A DNA stretch of 18,178 nucleotides from an uncultured bacterium (lineage in GTDB: Bacteria; Verrucomicrobiota; Kiritimatiellia; RFP12; UBA1067), in contig URIT01000059.1 of assembly GCA_900547945.1 (NCBI GenBank), positions 1 to 18,178 of the forward strand, read 5' to 3'. Below the pieces are notes generated by a model, which had not been told where the DNA came from, ran no database searches, and saw nothing but the letters and a program-made list of their open reading frames with translations. Positions 13,146-18,178 of the stretch are shown here, in pieces. The stretch's first letter is position 1; every line of letters starts with the position of its first letter. Made by a program: the position numbers and the translations under genes.

Positions 13146-14567
13146 TTACACCCTGGGGAGTTCCCAGCCCGGACGGTAGGTCGTGCGCGTGAAGGCGTTC
13201 GCCGCCGCGTTGTTCGTCGCCCGGTGGCCGTCCCACAGCAGCTTGCACTTCCCCGTCTGGGCAAGGACGTTTCCGAGCAGGACGGTCTTCACGAGCGGCA
13301 CGCCGAAACGGAAGTCCGCATTCGCGCGGCGTCCCTCGCGGATGGCCGCGAAGAATTCGTGGACGTGGCTCTTCTTGATGCGCGGCAACCAGGGTTTGGG
13401 CCGCTTGATCCCCTTCTTGAGCGAGGACGGCACGAACTGCATCGCCGAACCGAACTCGTTCTGCCAGAGGATGCCCTTCTCGCCCATCCAGAGCGTGCCG
13501 ATCTGACCGAGCGGAAGATTGTACTTCCGCTCCAGCTCCTCGACGATGGGCGGCAGGTTCTGGTATGCACGCTTCGTGGCGATGCCGATGCGGTTCTGGT
13601 GCGCGGCGTCGACGGGCACGCCGTCCTTGATGCCGTCCCACCAGTGGATCGTGACGGGGTCCATCCCCTTGCGGGCGGGGAACGTGAAGTCGATCGTCTG
13701 GCGGAGCGGCCACGAGCCCGGCGCGCCCTCGCGCTGGTCCAGCAGCTCGGCGCTCACGGGATCGACTTCGTTCAGGCGCAGGGCGAAGAACGAGGCGTCC
13801 ATGATGTGGTTGCCCATATTGCCGATGTTGCCGTTGCCGAAGCCCTTCCAGTCATACCACTTGTGGGGACCGTAGCACGTCTTGTAGGGACGCATCGCCG
13901 CCGGGCCCACCCACTTGTCCCAGTCCAGCCCCTCCGGCACGGGCGCATCCGGCGGCACGACCGCCTGGGCGTTGATGCGGTCGTCATAGCACCATACGTC
14001 ATGCACCTGCCCAATGGCGCCGCTCTGGATGTACTCGACGATCTGCGCGAGGATGGGCGAGGAGTGCCCGTGGTGACCGCACTGCGTGACGACGCCGGAC
14101 TTCTCCGCCGCCTTCAGGAGAAGATCCGCCTCCTCGATCGAGTAGGCGATCGGCTTCTCGACGTAGACGTGGATGCCATGCTCCATCGCGAGGAGTGCGG
14201 GAAGCGCGTGCTGCTGCTGGTTCGTCGCGATGATCACGGCGTCGATGCCGTCCGCCATCTTCGCGAAGAGTTCATGGTAGTCGGCAAACGCGGGAATCTT
14301 CTCGTAGCCGCGTCCCGGATACCGCTTGCAGAGACGCGGACGAATGGCCTCCAGCGCGCGCCGGTCGGGATCGACGAGCGCGACGATCTCCACGTCCTCG
14401 CACTTCGTCGAAAGGACATCGCGCATCCGAAGCCCGCAGCCGATCAGCGCCACGCGGATGCGCCGTCCCGCCGCAATCGTCTTCGCGCGCGGCGACGCAC
14501 ACCCGATGTTGAAGAGCGGCAGGACGCTTCCTGCGGCGGCCCATTTCAGAAACGTTCTTCTCTGCAT
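13146..14567 (-). CDS. Tat-exported Gfo/Idh/MocA-family oxidoreductase (lipoprotein)
   Basis: A 473-residue NAD(P)-dependent sugar or polyol dehydrogenase-type protein. The N-terminus has a twin-arginine signal, RRTFLK at 3-8, and a cysteine at 23 after FNIG that could be lipidated. It would fold in the cytoplasm and be exported with its cofactor. The Rossmann motif is VALIGCGLRMRDV at 39-51, with the conserved EKP at 137-139 and the active-site pair H254 and D257 in GNMGNHIMDASFF. PVC bacteria carry large sets of such secreted enzymes, often tied to glycan breakdown. The substrate is unknown. The start follows AAGGAG by six bases. It has the strongest promoter of the window and a set of repeated boxes in its leader; LysE follows. 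Confidence 0.92.
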   Translation of the reverse strand: MQRRTFLKWAAAGSVLPLFNIGCASPRAKTIAAGRRIRVALIGCGLRMRDVLSTKCEDVEIVALVDPDRRALEAIRPRLCKRYPGRGYEKIPAFADYHELFAKMADGIDAVIIATNQQQHALPALLAMEHGIHVYVEKPIAYSIEEADLLLKAAEKSGVVTQCGHHGHSSPILAQIVEYIQSGAIGQVHDVWCYDDRINAQAVVPPDAPVPEGLDWDKWVGPAAMRPYKTCYGPHKWYDWKGFGNGNIGNMGNHIMDASFFALRLNEVDPVSAELLDQREGAPGSWPLRQTIDFTFPARKGMDPVTIHWWDGIKDGVPVDAAHQNRIGIATKRAYQNLPPIVEELERKYNLPLGQIGTLWMGEKGILWQNEFGSAMQFVPSSLKKGIKRPKPWLPRIKKSHVHEFFAAIREGRRANADFRFGVPLVKTVLLGNVLAQTGKCKLLWDGHRATNNAAANAFTRTTYRPGWELPRV

Positions 14568-14583
14568 GGAGTTCTCCTTTTTC

Positions 14584-14611
14584 ACGTCATCGTCCCTTGA
14601 CGTCACGTCAA
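14584..14611. promoter_or_regulatory. Putative operator: repeated TGACGT boxes in the oxidoreductase leader
   Basis: ACGTCA on the plus strand (TGACGT on the coding strand) occurs at 14584-14589, 14600-14605 and 14605-14610, with a fourth copy at 14661-14666 over the -35. The middle pair forms a perfect palindrome, TTGACGT-C-ACGTCAA (14597-14611). This looks like a repressor or activator site set downstream of the transcript start. The regulator is unknown. Confidence 0.5.
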
Positions 14612-14638
14612 CTTGAACGCAACATCCAACGCACATTT

Positions 14639-14667
14639 ATTATAACCCCTCCCTCGCCTTACGTCAA
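14639..14667 (-). promoter_or_regulatory. Strong sigma-70-type promoter for the oxidoreductase-LysE operon
   Basis: Minus strand TTGACG (14667-14662), 17 bases, TATAAT (14644-14639). The -35 is embedded in an inverted repeat, CTTACG-TCAAT-CGTAAG (14657-14673 region), which could be an operator. The leader is about 65 bases. Confidence 0.75.
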
Positions 14668-14676
14668 TCGTAAGGG

Positions 14677-14834
14677 GCGCGGTGGCGGGCGGCCGAGGAC
14701 GTCCGCCCCTACCAAACAAACGCACACGGCACGCGAGGGCATGCGCGGTGGCGGGCGGCGGGCGGCCGAGGACGTCCGCCCCTACCAAACGAACGCACAC
14801 GGCACGCGAGGGCATGCGCGGTGGCGGGCGGCCG
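14677..14834. repeat. Tandem 66-73-bp repeat, two copies plus a partial third
   Basis: Copy one (14677-14742), copy two (14743-14815) and a partial third (14816-14834) each begin GCGCGGTGGCGGGCGG. The first two continue through CCGAGGACGTCCGCCCCTACC to GCGAGGGCAT with almost no differences. Copy two has an extra seven bases from a local duplication of GGGCGGC. I see no gene in 14568-14961. The near identity suggests recent duplication. Confidence 0.85.
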
Positions 14835-14877
14835 CCCTGCCAGTGACATGAGGTACGGCAGGCCGACCCGCTACGTT

Positions 14878-14906
14878 GGTAGGGCGCGACGTCCTCGGCG
14901 CGCCGC
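14878..14906. repeat. Inverted, diverged copy of the tandem repeat core
   Basis: Read on the minus strand this 29-base segment matches the GCCGAGGACGT and CCCTACC core of the tandem repeat at 14677-14815, with a few changes. The core itself contains a GAGGACGTCC near-palindrome. Its inverted placement would allow a large cruciform with the tandem array. Confidence 0.55.
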
Positions 14907-14910
14907 AACA

Positions 14911-14939
14911 GAAAATGAACGGCCTCCAGCGGAGGAACC
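14911..14939 (-). terminator. Weak terminator-like hairpin after the beta-strand-repeat gene
   Basis: On the minus strand CCTCC-GCT-GGAGG (with an outer GG/CC pair) is followed by GTTCATTTTC, a short T-rich stretch, about 25 bases after the stop at 14962. The stem is short, so this is a tentative call. Confidence 0.3.
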
Positions 14940-14961
14940 GTACGACGTGCCAACGCGCCGG

Positions 14962-17931
14962 CTAGCGGAAGATGAGGGTGAGGCCGCCGACGCCGCGCGT
15001 CACGGTGAGCGTGCCGCCGCCGGGGGCGAAGAAACGGTCGAGGCGGCGGCCCGACGCCCCGCCCTCGCCGCAGTAGGCGCCGGGCGCGAAACGGATGCCA
15101 CCGCACGTCAGGTAGGGGATGGAGGCCTGCACGCCGTCCGCCAGCACGACCTTCGCGCCGGTCGCGATCTCCAGCGTCGACCGTTCGCCGACGGGCAGCG
15201 CGTCGTCGGCCGTCAGCGCGAGCGCGCCGGCGACGACCGCGACGTTGCCCGTGCTGAGGTTCTGCGCGCCGAACGTCCACGTGCCCGCGCCGTCCTTGCG
15301 GAAGGAGACGGCGCCCGTGATCCGGCACTGCATGCGCTTGGTCGTCGTGGCGACGTCGTTCGAGACGGTCAGCGTCGCAGGCGCGTCGCTCGTGATGGTC
15401 TGGGAGGAGACGTCGAGCGAATCGGCCATCACGAGCGCCGTGATCGTCTGGTCGAATCCGTTCAGGTCGAGGACGGGGTGGAACCCGGAGTTTCCCCACG
15501 TCTGCCCCATCTTGACCGGCGCGGGCGCGAGCGTGTCGGGCGCGCAGCAGCGGACGACGTTGACGTTGATGACGAGTTCGCGCCAGCGGTTGCCCTGCGC
15601 GAAGAAGCGCGTCACGTTGAAGTCGGTCTGATGGTATGTGGCCTGGGGGATGTCGAGGCGCGAGTACCAGTCCACCTTGCCGTTGTCGCGCACGTAGACG
15701 CCGCACACCTTGGGATTCTCGTCGTTGTCGCCCCGCACGGTCGTCGTACACCCCGGCTCGCCGAAGACCAGGCAGCCGTCAGTGGTGCGCAGATACATCC
15801 GTTTTCCACGAATGCTGACATCGCCCAGCCATGTCAGCGTCACGCCGAGAGGCCGGATCATGTTGCTATCCCTCTCGTCCGTGTAGTCGATGGAGAGTGT
15901 ATGCCCGCGTCCGGCTTCGCCGCCCTGTCCGCTGAACTCCAGCGGTGCCGACGTGTTACCCACGAATACGTCCCCGTCGCCCAGCGCACGCGGATCGCGC
16001 ACGGTGACGGCGCCGTTCACATACAGCCCGCCCGTCATGTCGTTCGTGCCGGCAAGCTGCGCCGTGCCACCGATCCACACCGCCCCCGGGCCCGTCAGGC
16101 GGCTTGTCGGCAAATTCGTCAGCGCGCCCCCCGCCCCCACGCGCACGGTCGTACCCGCGAGCGAACCCGCCAGCACGAGCGCGCCGCCGTTGACGAACGT
16201 GTCGCCCGTGTAGGTGTTCGTGTTGGCGAGCGTCAGGACGCCCGCCCCCGCCTTCTCCAGGCCACCGACGCCCGCAAGGCCCGCGCCCGAGAACGTGTAG
16301 TCCCGCGCGCCCGAAACGCGGACGCTGCCCGGCCGGACCGTCCCGGCCACCTCCACGTCCGTCCGCTCCGCCGCCTCGCCGAAGGAAACGGCGTCGCCGT
16401 CCTTGAACGTCACGCCCTCCGCCGTCCAGTTCGCCGTCGTGAAGTCCCAGGCGCCGGACACCGCGCCCGACCAGGGCAGGGACCGTGCGGCGACGGTCAG
16501 CGTGGCGGCCGTCTCGCCGAGCGTCACCGTCGTGCCGTCCGGCCACCCCGCCCCGATCGCGAGATACCCTTCTCCCGTCCGTGCCCCGTAGGTCAGTAGC
16601 GTGTAGGTGCTCGGTTCCAGCAACGTCGCGTCGAGGCGCACGAGCGCCACCGCGCCCGCCAGGTTGAGCGTCGCGACATGGAGCGGCGTCCCGCCGGCGA
16701 GGTTCGCCACGGCGAGTGTCGCCCCCGTGGCGAAGGTGACGTCGCCCAGCTTCCCCGTCCCGCCCAGCGCCGCGCCGTCCTTGACCTGCGAGCGCCGGGC
16801 GGCGGCGTAGTCGCCGTCCACGAGGAGCGTGCCCGCGCGCACCGTCACCGCGCCCGTCGCGCAGGAGGAGCCCGCGAGCGTCCAGGTCCCGACGCCCTCC
16901 TTGTAGATCCAGGCGAAGTCCGTCAGGATTTGGCCGGAGAGGACGCCGTTCCCCTCGCCGCCGACGAACAGCCCCGTGCCGAGATTGGCATCGGAGCCCT
17001 TCACAAACGTGAAATCGCCCGTGAACGTGGCCGTCGTGCCCGCGACGTCGTTGAAGATCTGTCCGGCCCCGCTGCGGTAGGTGGGCCCGTAGACAACCAC
17101 GTCCCCCGTGAAACGGGTGTCCTCCGCCGCGTTGACGACGAACTTGCCGGGCGTGTCGTACCCCGGCTGCCCGAGCCTCAGCCGGATGCCCGCACCGCCC
17201 GCCGCCGCAACGCTGTCCACCTTCAGAACGCCCTCGCTCATCTCGCCGGCCGGCGCCGCCGCCGTGAAGACGTTCGCGGCGGACCGCAGCCAGATCTGTC
17301 CGGTGCCGTTCGCGCGGCTCACGCCGCTGAAGCCAACAATCGGGCCCTCGAACGTCAGATTCCCCCGCATCTGGTCGGCGGCGCGCAGCGGCCCGCCGTT
17401 TCCGCCCGTCACCGTGCGCTTGAAGAGGAGGTGGTGGTTGAAGATGCCGAACCCGCCGAACTTGGAGCGCCCGTTCGCGTTCTCCGGCAACTCGATCTCC
17501 AGGTCCAGAACGTCCTCGACCGCGTTCTTGGCGTCCGCCGTGTAGATGGCGTAGCCGCGCTTGTCACCGCCGTCCCCGACGGAGAACGCCGTACCGCCCG
17601 TCAGGACGATCTTGTTGCCGGAGAGGGTGAACGGCGCGGAAAGTTCCGCCGTCTGGCAGGTGTTCGAGAAGACGAGCGTCTCGAAGGCCGTCGTCGCGGG
17701 GTCGTAGTCGTTCACGGGCGCCGTGCGCACGTTGCCCCGGAAGACGAGGATGTCGCCGGAGGCCGGCGCCGCGCCGTCCTCCCAGTTCGCGGGCGTGGAG
17801 AGGTTGTCGTCCGCGCCGCCGCCCGTCCACACCTTCTGCGCCGCCGACGCGCGCGCGGCCAGCAGCCCGGCCAGCAGGCCGCCCGCGATCCGCGCAACCG
17901 AACACCACTGCCCGCTTCCTGTCTTCGTCAT
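14962..17931 (-). CDS. Secreted beta-helix protein with autotransporter-associated beta-strand repeats
   Basis: A 989-residue exported protein. Residues 1-31 are a signal peptide (ending ASA-AQ). Autotransporter-associated beta-strand repeats of the form KxGxGTWTLxG...TGxxxVxxGTL are visible near 341-370, 556-590 and 875-905. Two segments with the pattern WxG...W...NW (near 35-50 and 490-510) mark the starts of the typical repeat blocks seen in PVC proteins. These fold as right-handed beta-helices, probably as surface or secreted adhesin- or glycan-binding-like proteins. The C-terminus ends in GGTLTVTRGVGGLTLIFR with no 250-residue beta-barrel, no PEP-CTERM motif and no LPXTG, so it is not a classical autotransporter. 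How it leaves the cell is unclear. The ATG at 17931 follows GGAGGTG by four bases. It appears to be a single-gene unit. Confidence 0.85.
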   Translation of the reverse strand: MTKTGSGQWCSVARIAGGLLAGLLAARASAAQKVWTGGGADDNLSTPANWEDGAAPASGDILVFRGNVRTAPVNDYDPATTAFETLVFSNTCQTAELSAPFTLSGNKIVLTGGTAFSVGDGGDKRGYAIYTADAKNAVEDVLDLEIELPENANGRSKFGGFGIFNHHLLFKRTVTGGNGGPLRAADQMRGNLTFEGPIVGFSGVSRANGTGQIWLRSAANVFTAAAPAGEMSEGVLKVDSVAAAGGAGIRLRLGQPGYDTPGKFVVNAAEDTRFTGDVVVYGPTYRSGAGQIFNDVAGTTATFTGDFTFVKGSDANLGTGLFVGGEGNGVLSGQILTDFAWIYKEGVGTWTLAGSSCATGAVTVRAGTLLVDGDYAAARRSQVKDGAALGGTGKLGDVTFATGATLAVANLAGGTPLHVATLNLAGAVALVRLDATLLEPSTYTLLTYGARTGEGYLAIGAGWPDGTTVTLGETAATLTVAARSLPWSGAVSGAWDFTTANWTAEGVTFKDGDAVSFGEAAERTDVEVAGTVRPGSVRVSGARDYTFSGAGLAGVGGLEKAGAGVLTLANTNTYTGDTFVNGGALVLAGSLAGTTVRVGAGGALTNLPTSRLTGPGAVWIGGTAQLAGTNDMTGGLYVNGAVTVRDPRALGDGDVFVGNTSAPLEFSGQGGEAGRGHTLSIDYTDERDSNMIRPLGVTLTWLGDVSIRGKRMYLRTTDGCLVFGEPGCTTTVRGDNDENPKVCGVYVRDNGKVDWYSRLDIPQATYHQTDFNVTRFFAQGNRWRELVINVNVVRCCAPDTLAPAPVKMGQTWGNSGFHPVLDLNGFDQTITALVMADSLDVSSQTITSDAPATLTVSNDVATTTKRMQCRITGAVSFRKDGAGTWTFGAQNLSTGNVAVVAGALALTADDALPVGERSTLEIATGAKVVLADGVQASIPYLTCGGIRFAPGAYCGEGGASGRRLDRFFAPGGGTLTVTRGVGGLTLIFR

Positions 17932-17997
17932 GCGTCACCTCCGTTGTCGAACGTCAAGCCAAACACCGCCTCGTGCTTCGGCAATCGAACAGTGTGG

Positions 17998-18040
17998 GCC
18001 ACAAAGGACGCAAAGCCTTTGCTTTCCTTGCCTTTGTGGC
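17998..18040. repeat. Leader hairpin of AAAGG/CCTTT type
   Basis: GCCACAAAGG (17998-18007) pairs exactly with CCTTTGTGGC (18031-18040). Inside lies a smaller palindrome, GCAAAG-C-CTTTGC (18010-18022). It falls in the predicted leader of the beta-strand-repeat gene and shares the AAAG/GCAAAG units of the repeat at 297-321. Confidence 0.65.
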
Positions 18041-18085
18041 AAAGAACCACCATGCTCCGTTGCCACATCGCTAGCCACAGTTTGA

Positions 18086-18115
18086 AGTGTACACCATTCG
18101 TCCTCTCCCTGTCAA
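18086..18115 (-). promoter_or_regulatory. Promoter for the beta-strand-repeat gene
   Basis: Minus strand TTGACA, a perfect -35 (18115-18110), 18 bases, then TACACT (18091-18086). The leader would be about 148 bases and contain the hairpin at 17998-18040, giving room for post-transcriptional control. Confidence 0.6.
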
Positions 18116-18135
18116 CGGCGTTTTGTAATGGGTTA

Positions 18136-18153
18136 GTGGGTTGCGCAGCCCAC
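18136..18153. repeat. Small palindrome (GTGGGTTGC/GCAGCCCAC)
   Basis: Two nine-base arms pair with one wobble mismatch and no loop. It lies upstream of the promoter at 18086-18115, outside any gene. It resembles short dispersed extragenic palindromes; no second copy occurs in this window. Confidence 0.4.
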
Positions 18154-18178
18154 CAGTCGAATTGAGGGTGCGCCCGCC

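Noticed and set aside
14677..14834. CRISPR array
   Set aside because: The repeats are 66-73 bp, adjoin directly without unique spacers, and no cas genes are present. They are ordinary tandem repeats.
14821..18165. Long plus-strand frames opposite the beta-strand-repeat gene
   Set aside because: They mirror the third-position G/C bias of the real gene and show no motifs or start signals.

Overview
The window is GC-rich, almost fully coding bacterial DNA. Nearly all genes lie on the minus strand; the only plus-strand gene is a tyrosine-recombinase-like gene near the middle. Several things point to a PVC-superphylum anaerobe of the Kiritimatiellota/Lentisphaerota/Verrucomicrobiota kind. These are a large secreted protein with autotransporter-type beta-strand repeats, a Tat-exported Gfo/Idh/MocA lipoprotein, a 2-hydroxyacyl-CoA dehydratase activase fusion, a MoxR-DUF58 operon, and many palindromic repeats between genes. 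The lineage is an inference from gene content; no rRNA, tRNA or other marker gene is present.

Layout from high to low coordinates, which is the direction of transcription for most genes: (a) 18178-14962, a secreted beta-strand-repeat protein with a good promoter and a leader hairpin. (b) 14960-14568, a tandem and inverted repeat block, then a strong promoter with repeated TGACGT boxes that drives a Gfo/Idh/MocA oxidoreductase and a LysE-type exporter. (c) 11302-12435 (+), a divergent tyrosine recombinase with its own promoter, preceded by about 300 bp of hairpins and short repeats. (d) 10586-7196, an operon of a fused activase-dehydratase, an exported thioredoxin-like protein and glutamate racemase. 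(e) 7104-5987, a membrane-anchored lipoprotein and a Nif3-like protein in a translationally coupled pair, followed by a large G-rich inverted repeat. (f) 5759-4674, an unrecognised exported protein. (g) 4538-1, the MoxR ATPase, DUF58 and BatD-like operon, split by an inserted block of two RhuM-type genes, a DpnD/PcfM-like small gene and remnants that include the C-terminus of a C5-cytosine methyltransferase.

The most striking region is (g). The inserted RhuM-type block is joined by four-base ATGA overlaps, and the DUF58 start codon lies inside the stop of the last inserted gene, so host operon and insert are translated as one unit. Each RhuM-type gene also carries a perfect 11-bp inverted repeat with a tiny loop at the equivalent place in its coding sequence. 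The two stems differ in sequence, which suggests the hairpin itself is maintained. The other notable items are the recombinase, which has arginine at both catalytic histidine positions and a helix-turn-helix-like insertion, and a signal peptide that appears to be encoded by a dispersed repeat.
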